In this document: positions 21,105-29,840 of the stretch, piece by piece
Numbering within the stretch: the first letter of the stretch is position 1
How the letters are laid out: each line of letters begins with the position of its first letter
DNA from: DATHGT01 sp035317605
GTDB lineage: Bacteria; Methylomirabilota; Methylomirabilia; Rokubacteriales; CSP1-6
DNA: 31,967 nucleotides
Assembly (NCBI GenBank): GCA_035317605.1
Contig: DATHGT010000141.1
Location: 1 to 31,967, forward strand
Direction of reading: 5' to 3'
Made by a program: the position numbers and the translations under genes
Notes under the pieces: generated by a model
The model's input: only the letters and a program-made list of their open reading frames with translations
Databases searched by the model: none
Told to the model about the DNA's origin: nothing

Positions 21105-22820
21105 TCAGCCGAACATCCCGCCCATCCGCGTGCCCGCGATGCGGTTGATCACGATCAGGCTCACGCTCGCCACCACGATCAGGATCACGCCGAGCGCCGC
21201 GGCCTCGCTGGCGCTGCCCGCGATGTAGAACGAGAAGATCCCCACCGTGATCGTCTCCCACCCACCCAGCGAGAGAAACAACACCGCGGAGGCCTCTTGC
21301 AGCGAGGTCATGAACGAGAACAGCGAGCCCACCAGCACCCCGCGCCAGATCAGCGGCAGCGTGATGTCGCGGAACGCGCGCAGGCCCGGCGCGCCCACGC
21401 TGGCCGCCGCCTCCTCCATCGAGCGGTGGACGAGCAGCAGCGAGGCGTAGGTGCCCCGCACCGTGTACGGGAGCCGGCGCACGGCCAGCACGATCGGGAT
21501 GATGATCCAGAAGCTGGTCAGCGCGCGATCGAAGCCGGGAACCTCGACGTGGAACGCGCGGATGTACGCGATGCCGATGGCCGTGCCGGGGATGGCGAGG
21601 ATCAGCGTGTTGAGCGCGTCCAGCGCGTCGCGGCCGGGCACCCGCGTGCGCCCGAGCAGCCACGCGATCGGGACACCGACCAGGATGCAGATCGCCACCG
21701 CGAGGCCCGAGTAGAGCAGGCTGTTGACGATGTACTTCGGCGTCTCCACGATCACGCGCTCGAAGGAGTGCAGCGTGTACTGCACGGGAAACGGGGTGAG
21801 CGACCATCCGCGCCCCACGGAGGCGAGCGCCACGCCGAGGTACGGGATGAACGACAGCAGCATGACCGCCGACAGGAACCCGATGGCTCCGGCTTGGCCG
21901 AGCGGACCGAGCTTGCGCCGGCTGATCCGCGAGTACGACAGCGACGAGTAGTCCTTGATGGCCACGTAGTGACGGGCGGCGAGGAGGAACACCAGCGCCA
22001 GCACCACCATGAGCGCCGAGATCACGATGCCCATCCGGAACAGGCGCCGGTCCACGAACTGCACGATGTTGAGATAGGCCTGGGAGGCCAGCAGGTCGTG
22101 GACGCCGAGCACGAGCGGGGTCGCGAAATCCGAGAAGGTCCAGATGAAGACCAGCAGCGCTCCCGCGACGTAGCCCGGGGTGGTCAGGGGCAGCGTGATC
22201 GTCCGCAGCTTCCGCCAGCCGCGCGCGCCCACGCTTTCGGCCGCTTCCTCGAGCGAGGGGTCGATCTTGCCGAGGGCGTCGACCACGTTGAGCGCGATCA
22301 TCGGGAACAGGTGCAGGGTCTCGACGAGCAGCACGCCGTGGATGCCGTAGACGAAGTTGATCGGCTTCACGAGGTCGAGCCAGTCCATCAGCAGCACGTT
22401 GACGGTGCCGGCCCGTCCGAGGATGAACGTGAACCCGAGCACGCCGACGAGCGGCGGCGAGATGATCGGGATCAGCGTGAGGTAGCTGAAGAGGTTGCGG
22501 CCGGCGAACTCGTACCGGACGAGCAGGAACGCGACCGCGAACCCGAGCACGGACGTGCAGGCGACGGTGGCCAGTCCCAGCAGCAGCGAGTTGGCCAGCG
22601 ACCGGAGATAGAACGCGTCGTGAACGAACGCCACGAAGTGGGCGGCGGTGAACCGTCCGCTCTCGTCGGTGAGCGCGTCGTAGAAGATGCGGCCGAGCGG
22701 GTAGACCAGGAAGACGATCAGGAAGAGCCAGATGAGCGCGTAGCCGAGGGCGGGCGCGAGCCTCGCCGCGTGAACGCCGCGCCGGGCCACGACTTCAGTG
22801 CGTGCGCCGGCGGGCGTCAC
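21105..22820 (-). CDS. Two-domain ABC permease (iron/polyamine type, FbpB-like)
   Basis: 571 residues: two tandem permease halves in one chain, about twelve membrane segments, as in FbpB/AfuB/HitB. Each half has an ATPase-contacting EAA loop: EEAAESVGARGWRKLRTITL in the first and EEAAASVGAPGLRAFRDITL in the second, each followed by P-L and a helix. GTG 22820 overlaps the stop of the ATPase gene (GTGA), which points to coupled synthesis. With the ATPase and binding protein upstream it makes a complete importer. The likely cargo is ferric iron, a polyamine, or an organophosphonate; the sequence does not distinguish these. Confidence 0.92.
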   Translation of the reverse strand: MTPAGARTEVVARRGVHAARLAPALGYALIWLFLIVFLVYPLGRIFYDALTDESGRFTAAHFVAFVHDAFYLRSLANSLLLGLATVACTSVLGFAVAFLLVRYEFAGRNLFSYLTLIPIISPPLVGVLGFTFILGRAGTVNVLLMDWLDLVKPINFVYGIHGVLLVETLHLFPMIALNVVDALGKIDPSLEEAAESVGARGWRKLRTITLPLTTPGYVAGALLVFIWTFSDFATPLVLGVHDLLASQAYLNIVQFVDRRLFRMGIVISALMVVLALVFLLAARHYVAIKDYSSLSYSRISRRKLGPLGQAGAIGFLSAVMLLSFIPYLGVALASVGRGWSLTPFPVQYTLHSFERVIVETPKYIVNSLLYSGLAVAICILVGVPIAWLLGRTRVPGRDALDALNTLILAIPGTAIGIAYIRAFHVEVPGFDRALTSFWIIIPIVLAVRRLPYTVRGTYASLLLVHRSMEEAAASVGAPGLRAFRDITLPLIWRGVLVGSLFSFMTSLQEASAVLFLSLGGWETITVGIFSFYIAGSASEAAALGVILIVVASVSLIVINRIAGTRMGGMFG

Positions 22821-23881
22821 TCGTCCGGGAGCGTGAGCGCGACGGACGCCGGGCACGTCAGACGCACGGCATGGCCGGCGGGCAGCGGGTCGTGGTTCCA
22901 GGGGTCGCGCACGTCGACCTTGAGCACGAGCCCGGCCGCCGTCTCGACGTCGTAGCGCAGCGTGTTGCCGAGGTACGCGGCCAGCGACACCCGTCCCTCG
23001 ACGACGTTCTCTCCGTCGCCGCCCAGCGCGAGGTTCTCGGGACGCACGGCCAGCACGCAGCGCGCGCCGACCTCCACCGTGTCGGCGGGCCGGCCGGCCA
23101 GGCGCCCCAGCGGTGTCTCCACCAGCGTGCGCTCGGCCGTGCGCTCGCGGCAGACGCCCGAGATGAAATTGTTGGTGCCCACGAAATCGGCCACGAAGCG
23201 ATTCACCGGCCGCTCGTAGAGCGTCTTCGGCGGCGCCACCTGGAGGATCTTCCCGTCGCGCATCACGGCCACCCGGTCGGAGAGCGACAGCGCTTCCTCC
23301 TGGTCGTGGGTGACGTAGATCGTGGTGATGCCCAGCTCCTTCTGAAGCTTGCGGATCTCGCCGCGGACGTGGACGCGAATCTTGGCGTCGAGGTTCGACA
23401 GCGGCTCGTCGAGCAGCAGGATGTCGGGGTTCAGCACGAGCGCCCTGGCCAGCGCCACCCGCTGCTGCTGGCCGCCCGAGAGCTGCCCGGGATAACGATC
23501 GTCCAGTCCCACGAGGTTGACCTGGCGCAGTCCGTCGGCGAGGCGGCGCTCGATCTCGTCCGCGGTGAGCTTTCGGAGCCGTAACCCGTAGGTGATGTTC
23601 CCGCGCACGGTCATGTGGGGCCACAGCGCGTAGTTCTGGAACACCATGCCGATGTTGCGCTGGTAGGGCGGGAGCGCCTCCACTCGCCGGTCACCGAAGT
23701 GGATCTCGCCCTCGTCGGGGGGACTGTAGAAGCCCGCGATCAGCCGCAGCAGCGTGGTCTTGCCGCAGCCCGAGGGCCCGAGCAGCGTGAACAGCTCGCC
23801 GTCGCCGACCTCCACGGTGGCGTGGTCGACGGCCACCGTGGAGCCGAAGCGCTTGACGATGCCGAGCAGTCGAATGTTCAC
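22817..23881 (-). CDS. ABC transporter ATPase (FbpC/PotA type)
   Basis: 354 residues. Walker A GPSGCGKT (35-42), Q-loop FQNYALWPHM (Gln82), signature LSGGQQQR (134-141), Walker B ILLLDEP (154-160), D-loop SNLDAK, and H-loop THDQEEA near 195. The C-terminal third (AVRPENLAL, then VEGRVSLAAYLGNTLRYDVE) is a TOBE domain typical of importers of ions, polyamines or sugars. GTG 23881 lies one base after the TGA of the binding protein. All catalytic residues are intact. Since no other ATPase is in the window, it might also power the incomplete Ugp or MalG-type transporters, as seen with shared MsmK-like ATPases (inference). Confidence 0.95.
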   Translation of the reverse strand: MNIRLLGIVKRFGSTVAVDHATVEVGDGELFTLLGPSGCGKTTLLRLIAGFYSPPDEGEIHFGDRRVEALPPYQRNIGMVFQNYALWPHMTVRGNITYGLRLRKLTADEIERRLADGLRQVNLVGLDDRYPGQLSGGQQQRVALARALVLNPDILLLDEPLSNLDAKIRVHVRGEIRKLQKELGITTIYVTHDQEEALSLSDRVAVMRDGKILQVAPPKTLYERPVNRFVADFVGTNNFISGVCRERTAERTLVETPLGRLAGRPADTVEVGARCVLAVRPENLALGGDGENVVEGRVSLAAYLGNTLRYDVETAAGLVLKVDVRDPWNHDPLPAGHAVRLTCPASVALTLPDE

Positions 23882-23882
23882 G

Positions 23883-24995
23883 TCACGGCTTCTTCCACGT
23901 CGCCTCGATGTCCTTGTGGAAACGCTCCTTGAGCTGCTCGCTGCGCTTCTTGGCCACGTCCTCGTCGTAGACGTTGGAGACGGGCGTGTCGAAGTACGAG
24001 CGGACGCCTCCGGTGAACTCGACGGCCATCTCGATCTTCGAGCCCGGCGCCCCCTGCATCCGGAACTTGGGGCTGATCGGGAAGAGCCCGCTCTCCATGA
24101 ACACCTTCTGGCCCTGCTCGGTCAGCAGGAACTCGATGAACGCGCGCGCGGCCTTGGGGTGCCGGGCCCCGGCCAGGATCGCCATCGGCTCCGGCGTCAC
24201 GAACGCGTTCTTCGGCGACACGAACTTGATGTCGAAGCCCGAGACCTTCTCCTCGAAGGCCATGTACGAGGGCACCGCGAAGCCGGCGGCGAACTCGCCC
24301 TTGGCCACCACGTTGGGCACGTCACGGCTGCGCGCGGTGAAGTGGCCGGTGTTGTCGGCCAGCTTCTTGAGCCACTCCCAGCCCGCGGCCTCGCCCTTGG
24401 ACTGCAGCATCACCTCGTACGTCGCGTTGGAGGACGACGAGCGCGTGGGCGCGCACTGCGCGACGTTCCCCTTGAGCTTGGGGTTCAGCAGATCTTCCCA
24501 GTCCTTGAGGTCGGGCACCCCGAGCCGGCGCAGCACGCGCGGATGGTAGACCAGCCCGTACGGCTCCAGCGCGGTGCCCACCCAATAGCCGTCGGGATCC
24601 TTCAGCGGAACCGGCTTGGGCGTGCCGATCGACGCGGGAATGGCGTCGATCACGGCCTTGGGCAGCTCGAGCTTGACCAGCAGCTTCTGCTCGGCGAGCT
24701 TCTCGAACAGCGCCGACTCGCCGCCCCAGAAGATGTCGGCCTCCGGCTTGCCCTTCCACTCCACGATGCGCCCGTAAGCGACGGGCGTCCCCGCCGGGAT
24801 CCCGTTGGTCTTCACGGTGACGTTCCACTTCTCCTTGGCGTACTGCGCGAACGCCTTGAGCGCCCCGTCGAACACGAACTTCGACACCGGCGTGATGAGC
24901 ACCAGCTCGTCCTCGATGGGCGCCTGTGCGCGCGCCGCCGGCGAGACGCCGAGCGCGAAAGCCAGGGCGACAACGAGCAGCAAACGTCGTCTCAT
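23883..24995 (-). CDS. ABC transporter substrate-binding protein, iron/polyamine-type (family 8/6-like)
   Basis: 370 residues. Signal peptide MRRRLLLVVALAFALGVSPA with cleavage after ARAQ. The mature part has the FbpA/AfuA/PotD-like course: LVLITPVSKFVFDGALKAFA, PEADIFWGGESALFEKL, VYHPRVLRRLGVPDLKDWEDLLNPKLKGNVA and HPKAARAFIEFLLTEQGQKV. The pair of tyrosines that binds Fe3+ in FbpA cannot be placed with confidence, so the ligand stays open. ATG 24995 has GAGGAGAT upstream; longer in-frame starts lack it. First gene of the binding protein, ATPase, permease operon. Confidence 0.9.
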   Translation of the reverse strand: MRRRLLLVVALAFALGVSPAARAQAPIEDELVLITPVSKFVFDGALKAFAQYAKEKWNVTVKTNGIPAGTPVAYGRIVEWKGKPEADIFWGGESALFEKLAEQKLLVKLELPKAVIDAIPASIGTPKPVPLKDPDGYWVGTALEPYGLVYHPRVLRRLGVPDLKDWEDLLNPKLKGNVAQCAPTRSSSSNATYEVMLQSKGEAAGWEWLKKLADNTGHFTARSRDVPNVVAKGEFAAGFAVPSYMAFEEKVSGFDIKFVSPKNAFVTPEPMAILAGARHPKAARAFIEFLLTEQGQKVFMESGLFPISPKFRMQGAPGSKIEMAVEFTGGVRSYFDTPVSNVYDEDVAKKRSEQLKERFHKDIEATWKKP

Positions 24996-25197
24996 GTCCC
25001 GATCTCCTCGTGCGCGAGTGCTCCCGCACACATCACGTTCGGATCTGACCACAGCTCGTCTCCGCGTCCCGGACGACGACTCCACAACGATCTCCGTAGC
25101 GGCGGCTCACTTCTCCACGAATCCCGGCGGACTTGGCTCGCAGAGCCGTCCTCGACATCTCGCGTCAGCGTACAACCAAGCGTCCTGCGGAGTCGGA

Positions 25198-26703
25198 TCA
25201 GGCCGCCCAACCCCTGGCTCGCTCGACCGCACGTCGCCACCCGCCATATCGATCCTCGCGAACGCGGGCGTCCATCGACGGCACGAACGTCCGCTCGATC
25301 GCCGCGCGCTCGGCGAAGTCGTCCAGCGATCGCCAGACTCCCGCGCCGAGTCCCGCGAGGCCGGCCGCGCCGAGCGCGGTCGTCTCGATGACCCGCGGCC
25401 GTTCGACCGGCACGTTCATGACGTCGGCCTGAAACTGACACAAGAAATCATTGGCCGCGGCGCCGCCATCCACGCGCAACGCGCGGATGGGCTCGCCGGA
25501 GTCGGCGGCCATCGCTTCCAGCACGTCGCGGCTCTGATACGCGATCGCCTCCAGCGCCGCACGTACGAGGTGCGCGCTCGTGGTCCCCCGCGTGAGGCCC
25601 ACGATCGTGCCGCGTGCGTACATGTCCCAGTACGGCGCCCCCAGCCCCACGAACGCCGGCACGAAGTAGACCCCGCCCGTGTCGGGCACCGACTCCGCCA
25701 TCGCCTGGCTGTCGCCCGCACTCTTCAGCAGGCCCAGCCCATCGCGCAGCCACTGCATCGCCGCGCCCGCGATGAACACGCTGCCCTCGAGCGCATACGT
25801 GGTCTTGCCGTCGATCTGCCACGCGATGGTCGTGAGCAGGCCGTGCCGCGAGGTCACCGGCGTGGCGCCCGTGTTGAGGAGGACGAAGCAACCCGTTCCG
25901 TACGTGTTCTTCGCGCTGCCCACGTCGTAACAGGCCTGGCCGAAGAGGGCGGCCTGCTGATCGCCAGCGATCCCCGCCACCGGCACTCCGCGCGGCAGCC
26001 AGCCGAGACCGGTCGTTTCGCCGAAGATTCCGGCTGACGGCATGACGCGCGGCAGCATCGCACGCGGCACGCCGAGCAGGGCGAGCATCTCGTCGTCCCA
26101 CTCCACCGTGCGAAGATTCAGGCACAGCGTCCGCGACGCGTTGCTCACGTCGGTCGCGTGCACGGCCCCGCCGGTCAGCTTCCAGAGCAGCCACGAATCG
26201 ACGGTCCCGAAGGCCAGCTCCCCGCGCTCGGCCCGAGCGCGCGCGCCGGGGACTTCGTCGAGCAGCCAGCGGATCTTCGTCCCCGAGAAGTACGCGTCGA
26301 GCACGAGCCCGGTCCGCTCGCGCACCATCGGCTCCGCCCCATCCGCTCGCAGCCGATCACACATCTCCGCCGTCCGCCGGCACTGCCACACGATCGCGCG
26401 ATGGATCGGCGTGCCGCTTCCCCGCTCCCACACGATCGCGGTCTCGCGCTGATTCGTGATCCCCACCGCGGCGATCTCTGAGCCGGTCACACCTGCTCGC
26501 GCGAGAGCCGAGGCCCCCGCTCGTCCGATGGTGGTCCAGATTTCCTCGGGCTCATGCTCGACCCACCCCGGCCGCGGGTAATACTGCGGCAGCTCCGCAT
26601 ACCCGCGGGCCAGCACCTGTCCGTCGGGGTGGACGACCATCGCGGTCGATCCCGACGTCCCCTGATCGAGGGCCAGCACATATCGCCGGGTCGCCGCCGT
26701 CAT
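25198..26703 (-). CDS. glpK: Glycerol kinase
   Basis: 501 residues. ATP-dependent formation of sn-glycerol-3-phosphate. FGGY kinase of full length with the phosphate-1 loop LALDQGTSGSTA (residues 10-21), glycerol contacts in ITNQRETAIVWE, VWQCRRTAEMC and DAYFSGTKIRWLLDEV, the catalytic-Asp loop AGIAGDQQAALFGQACY, the GTYGTGCF-type segment (KNTYGTGCFVLLNTG) and the closing ALRVDGGAAANDFLCQFQAD. ATG 26703 has only a weak ribosome site. It lies in line with the ugp operon further right on the same strand but is separated by the PIN/TIR island; no GlpF or GlpD is present. Confidence 0.97.
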   Translation of the reverse strand: MTAATRRYVLALDQGTSGSTAMVVHPDGQVLARGYAELPQYYPRPGWVEHEPEEIWTTIGRAGASALARAGVTGSEIAAVGITNQRETAIVWERGSGTPIHRAIVWQCRRTAEMCDRLRADGAEPMVRERTGLVLDAYFSGTKIRWLLDEVPGARARAERGELAFGTVDSWLLWKLTGGAVHATDVSNASRTLCLNLRTVEWDDEMLALLGVPRAMLPRVMPSAGIFGETTGLGWLPRGVPVAGIAGDQQAALFGQACYDVGSAKNTYGTGCFVLLNTGATPVTSRHGLLTTIAWQIDGKTTYALEGSVFIAGAAMQWLRDGLGLLKSAGDSQAMAESVPDTGGVYFVPAFVGLGAPYWDMYARGTIVGLTRGTTSAHLVRAALEAIAYQSRDVLEAMAADSGEPIRALRVDGGAAANDFLCQFQADVMNVPVERPRVIETTALGAAGLAGLGAGVWRSLDDFAERAAIERTFVPSMDARVREDRYGGWRRAVERARGWAA

Positions 26704-26762
26704 CGCCGGACGAGGTTACCCCAAAGGCCCCTAGCTGCCACGGGCTTTTTCGGGTGAGGTCG

Positions 26763-26768
26763 TACAAT
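26763..26768 (+). promoter_or_regulatory. Possible -10 element of the PIN gene
   Basis: TACAAT (five of six bases of the consensus) lies nine bases before ATG 26778, so the message would be almost leaderless. No good -35 is seen at 16-18 bases. Confidence 0.25.
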
Positions 26769-26777
26769 CGAGGCAAG

Positions 26778-27257
26778 ATGCCCGCGCGCGTGTACATCGA
26801 GACGACGATTCCGAGTGCTTACGTGAACACGCGCACCGATGCGAGCAGCATTCACCGGCGCGACTTGACTCGCATGTGGTGGACAGACCAAGTCACCCGA
26901 TACGATGTCTGGGTCGCTGAGGCGGTTGTTCTCGAACTGTCGCAGGGAGACTGGCCGGGCAAGGCGGCTGCACTTGAATTCGTCGAACCTCTGCCGCGTG
27001 TCGCCGTCACGGAAGAAGCCATCAACGTTGCGCGTCGCTACGTACGTGAGCGTCTCGTACCTGCCGACTTGCAGGGAGACGCCCTCCATCTGGCACTCGC
27101 GTGTCTCTATGAATTCGACTTCCTCTTGACGTGGAACATTCGCCACCTGGCCAATCCCAATAAGCTGGCCCATCTCACCGTGATCAATCGACGGCTGGGG
27201 ATTCTGACACCGCAGGTCGTCACGCCCGAGATGCTCTGGCTGGAGGATGAAGGATGA
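26778..27257 (+). CDS. PIN-domain protein (VapC-like)
   Basis: 159 residues. PIN nucleases cut RNA with a Mg2+ cluster of acidic residues. The N-terminus VYIETTIPSAYVN has Glu8 at the place of the usual Asp, as in the YIETS-type subgroup. VVLELSQGD gives the second acid, and GDALHLALA the third. LTWNIRHLAN is the conserved C-terminal strand with Asn. The start at 26778 follows GAGGCAAG; a GTG eight codons upstream is possible. Its stop overlaps the next gene (ATGA), giving a toxin-antitoxin-like pair with the toxin first. Base composition is lower in GC than the neighbours, which hints at acquisition. Confidence 0.85.
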   Translation: MPARVYIETTIPSAYVNTRTDASSIHRRDLTRMWWTDQVTRYDVWVAEAVVLELSQGDWPGKAAALEFVEPLPRVAVTEEAINVARRYVRERLVPADLQGDALHLALACLYEFDFLLTWNIRHLANPNKLAHLTVINRRLGILTPQVVTPEMLWLEDEG

Positions 27258-27445
27258 GCACACACCACGACCGAGTTGATGTCCTCATCGAGGAGGTCCG
27301 ACGGCGGCGCCGTGATCTCCTGGCTTCGTGCGGAGACGACCTCGACATCCTCCTGCAGCTCATTCGTCAACGTGAAGCCGTACACCCTGAGCGCGTCGCC
27401 GATCCGCGCGCTTCCCGCAAGCCGAGTCGCGCCAACGACCAATAA
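27254..27445 (+). CDS. Small PIN-partner protein, possible antitoxin
   Basis: 63 residues, four-base overlap (ATGA) with the PIN gene. The sequence VLIEEVRRRRRDLLASCGDD, then LDILLQLIRQREAVHPERVADP, is highly charged and predicted helical. It resembles the small conserved proteins encoded next to YIETS-type PIN genes, where (V)EE(V/I)xxxRxxL...(D/G)DLxxL precedes a basic end. No DNA-binding domain such as AbrB or ribbon-helix-helix is visible, so it is either a protein-binding antitoxin or has another role. The call rests on pairing and overlap, not on a known domain. Confidence 0.6.
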   Translation: MSTHHDRVDVLIEEVRRRRRDLLASCGDDLDILLQLIRQREAVHPERVADPRASRKPSRANDQ

Positions 27446-27488
27446 ACGAGGCCGTGGCTGTAGACCCGGCCAAGGCCCGGCCCTCAGC

Positions 27489-27921
27489 TCACGAAGATCT
27501 ACCTGAATCTCGAATAACGGCAAGGATCGCGCGGACAACCTCATCGAGACCAGAATTCGTAGAAACCGCGAGACGCTCACTGAGAATTGGAGAATAGCGC
27601 CGCACATCTTCCTCGGCCAGACGATGCCAGACAGGAAGGATTTTCTTTCCGTTGATCTCCAGCGCGAAAAGGCCGTCCAGTTCCAACTGTGGCCACCTTT
27701 TCGCGAAAGATTCGTGACCAGACTGTCACGCCTTCTCCGATTAGAGATTCGGCAAGTGGGCGGGCGACATCAGCCCTGTCCTCCGACGCGTGGCTGATGA
27801 AGATGTCACGATCTGCGCGTTCGACGGTAGCGGGCGACAGACTACTTGCAGACCTCGGTTTGAGCAGGAGTCGGTCCAATCGATCTGCCGCAAGAACCAG
27901 CCATCTTGCCGTGTCTTCCAA
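27489..27921 (-). pseudogene. TIR-domain protein relic (internal deletion with frameshift)
   Basis: Two frames together spell the two ends of one TIR domain. Upstream frame: a short N-terminal helix (EDTARWLVLAADRLDRLLLK) then RDIFISHASEDRADVARPLA and EGVTVW, the first strand and helix of a bacterial TIR2 domain. From about 27714 the next frame reads HESFAKRWPQLELDGLFALE, then KKILPVWHRL and SGLDEVVRAILAVIRDS, the C-terminal half. The middle (roughly 30 residues in intact relatives, an estimate) is missing and the frame shifts at 27714-27720. The Glu in QLELDGL, at the site of the NAD-cleaving Glu of SARM1-type TIRs, remains. TIR proteins of this kind act in anti-phage defence. This copy should be inactive. 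Confidence 0.8.
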
Positions 27922-28130
27922 TTTGGGGAGAGCCCATCCAAATCACGGGCACAGGTGGCTGGACGAACGTGCATCGAAAGCTGTCGTTTACTCCATTTCC
28001 CCAGGAGTTGGAATCGAAGCACGCAGGATACCTAAGATCGAAGACGATCAGATCGACTTCATGAGGCGGCGTCGCTAGCCTTGGTTCTACAGGCTCGAAG
28101 GGCAGAACCGGGGCGCGATGAGGAGACCGA
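27922..28130. other. Intergenic stretch left of ugpQ, no gene recognised
   Basis: 209 bases between the TIR relic and the ugpQ stop. Frames on both strands contain stops and show no motif, although a run on the minus strand (reading EVDLIVFDLRY) looks faintly protein-like and could be more of the decayed TIR gene. A loose stem (GGTTCT with AGAACC, 28084-28109) follows the ugpQ stop without a U-tract. Confidence 0.4.
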
Positions 28131-28940
28131 TTAACGCACAGTCTCGCGCAAGCGCAGGGCAAGGTCGAGGCGGTCGGTGGTGATGATGTCCAGGCCGAGG
28201 GCGACGAGGCGGCGGATGGCGGGCTCGTCGTTCGGGGTCCACGCACCCACGCGAAGGCCGTGGGCGCGGGCGACCGTCACCACGTCGGCGTCGATGAGGG
28301 TGTGCTCGAGGCCGAGGTCGGTGACGCCGAGCCGCTCCGCCCACGCGACCGCGTCCGTCGCGTGCGCCGCCGCGCGCGCGACGTGGTCGCGGCTGACGAG
28401 CAGCGTCGTCCGCTGTGATGGTGCCAGCCTCCGGACCGTCTCGATGACCGTGGGGTTGAAGGCCATGATCGTCGTGCGCGTGCGCATGCCGGCCGCTTCG
28501 AGGCGGGTCAACACGCGCTGCTCCAATCCCTCGTACATCGGGCCGGGGATGATCTCGAGCTGGCCGGCGGCGTCGCGGCCGTAGCGCACGCTGAACGCCG
28601 AGCCCTTCATTTCCAGCAGCAGCTCGGCGCCGGCGCGTGACGCCAGCGCGAGGACATCGTCGAGCAGCGGCACGTGGTCGTCGGTCAGCGCGCCGTCGCG
28701 ATTGCGCAGGCGCAACCCCCGTAGCGTCCCCGCCGACTGCGCGGAGACGGGACCCGTACCCTCGGTCGTCCGGTCGAGGGTGGCGTCGTGGATGACCACG
28801 GGCTCGCCGTCGGCGCTCTGGTGGACGTCGAATTCCAGGAGGTCGACGCCGAGCGCGAGGGCGCCGGCGAAGGCGGTGAGGCTGTTCTCGGGCCACAGCG
28901 CGGCGCCGCCGCGATGGGCGGCGATGCGCGGAGCGGCCAC
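28131..28940 (-). CDS. ugpQ: Glycerophosphodiester phosphodiesterase
   Basis: 269 residues, no signal peptide. Cleaves glycerophosphodiesters to sn-glycerol-3-phosphate and an alcohol. TIM-barrel GDPD with the catalytic His-Arg pair at 9-10 (AAHRGGAALWPENS), metal ligands Glu36 and Asp38 (LLEFDVHQSADG), second catalytic His51 (VVIHDATLDRTT) and Glu in LLLEMKGS. The end WTPNDEPAIRRLVALGLDII(TTD) matches the family. GTG 28940 begins immediately after the UgpE stop, with GGAG upstream. Last gene of the ugp operon, so it acts on cargo in the cytoplasm. Confidence 0.95.
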   Translation of the reverse strand: MAAPRIAAHRGGAALWPENSLTAFAGALALGVDLLEFDVHQSADGEPVVIHDATLDRTTEGTGPVSAQSAGTLRGLRLRNRDGALTDDHVPLLDDVLALASRAGAELLLEMKGSAFSVRYGRDAAGQLEIIPGPMYEGLEQRVLTRLEAAGMRTRTTIMAFNPTVIETVRRLAPSQRTTLLVSRDHVARAAAHATDAVAWAERLGVTDLGLEHTLIDADVVTVARAHGLRVGAWTPNDEPAIRRLVALGLDIITTDRLDLALRLRETVR

Positions 28941-29840
28941 CTATTTCTCCTGCTCGATCAGGCCCTTCACGAACCAGCGCTGCATGGTAACGATCACGAT
29001 GACGGGGGGCAGTAACGTCATCATCGCGGCGGCCATGATCACGTTCCATTCCGGGAGCTGCGAGCCGCCGCGCGGGACCAAGGCCTCGATCCCGACGACC
29101 GCCGTGCGCATCTCGGCCGTGGTGGTGATCATGAGCGGCCACAAGTACTCGTTCCAGCCGTAGACGAACAGGATCACGAACAGCGCGGCCATGTTGGCCT
29201 TCGACAGCGGCAGCAGGATCGACCACAGGAACCGCAGCGGGCCGGCGCCGTCGAGTTGGGCGGCCTCGGCCAGCGAGTCGGGGACCGTCTGGAAGAACTG
29301 GCGGAACAGGAAGGTGCCGGTGGCCGACGCCATCAGCGGCACCGTGAGGCCCCAGTACGAATTGATCCAGCCGAGATGGCTGACCACCTCGTAGGTCGAG
29401 ACGAAGCGCACGGGGATGGGCAGCATCAGCGTCACGAAGACCATCCAGAACGCGAAGGTCTTGCCGCGGAAGTCGAAGTAGACGATGGCGAAGGCGGAGA
29501 GGATCGAGATCACGATCTTGCCGAGGGCGATGGCCAGCGCGACGAAGGCGCTGTTGAGCAGGAGCCGGCTCAGGCCCGCGCGCTGCCAGGCCGCCGCGTA
29601 ATTTTCCAGAAAATGACTCGAGGGCAGCAGCCGCGGGGGCAGGCTGGACGCTTCCGAGAGCGTCTGGGTGCTGATCACGAACGCGTAGTAGAGCGGGAAC
29701 GCGATCACCGTGACCGCGCCCAGCAGGATCAGGTGCGCGAGCCAACGGTCCCACGGTCGCCGGCGCGAGGGACGGGCCGTGCGCACCTGGCCCACCGGCG
29801 CGGCCAGGGTTCCGACGACGGTCGATCCGCTCGCCGCCAT
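28941..29840 (-). CDS. ugpE: ABC permease UgpE-like (MalG family)
   Basis: 299 residues, about six membrane segments after an N-terminal Arg-rich tail (SRRRPWDRWLAHLILLGAVT). The EAA loop is SLAEAAQLDGAGPLRFLWSI, then LLPLSKANM. The segment FQTVPDSLAEAAQLDGAGP and the closing TMQRWFVKGLIEQE are typical of glycerol-3-phosphate importers. ATG 29840 overlaps the ugpA stop (TGATG). It pairs with the UgpA-like subunit to form the channel. Confidence 0.9.
   Translation of the reverse strand: MAASGSTVVGTLAAPVGQVRTARPSRRRPWDRWLAHLILLGAVTVIAFPLYYAFVISTQTLSEASSLPPRLLPSSHFLENYAAAWQRAGLSRLLLNSAFVALAIALGKIVISILSAFAIVYFDFRGKTFAFWMVFVTLMLPIPVRFVSTYEVVSHLGWINSYWGLTVPLMASATGTFLFRQFFQTVPDSLAEAAQLDGAGPLRFLWSILLPLSKANMAALFVILFVYGWNEYLWPLMITTTAEMRTAVVGIEALVPRGGSQLPEWNVIMAAAMMTLLPPVIVIVTMQRWFVKGLIEQEK

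Noticed and set aside
22821..23624. Frame extension making the permease 839 residues long
   Set aside because: It overlaps the ATPase gene out of frame; GTG 22820 with a GTGA overlap is the natural start.
28084..28109. Stem (GGTTCT with AGAACC) after ugpQ as a terminator
   Set aside because: Only six perfect pairs, internal mismatches and no U-tract downstream.
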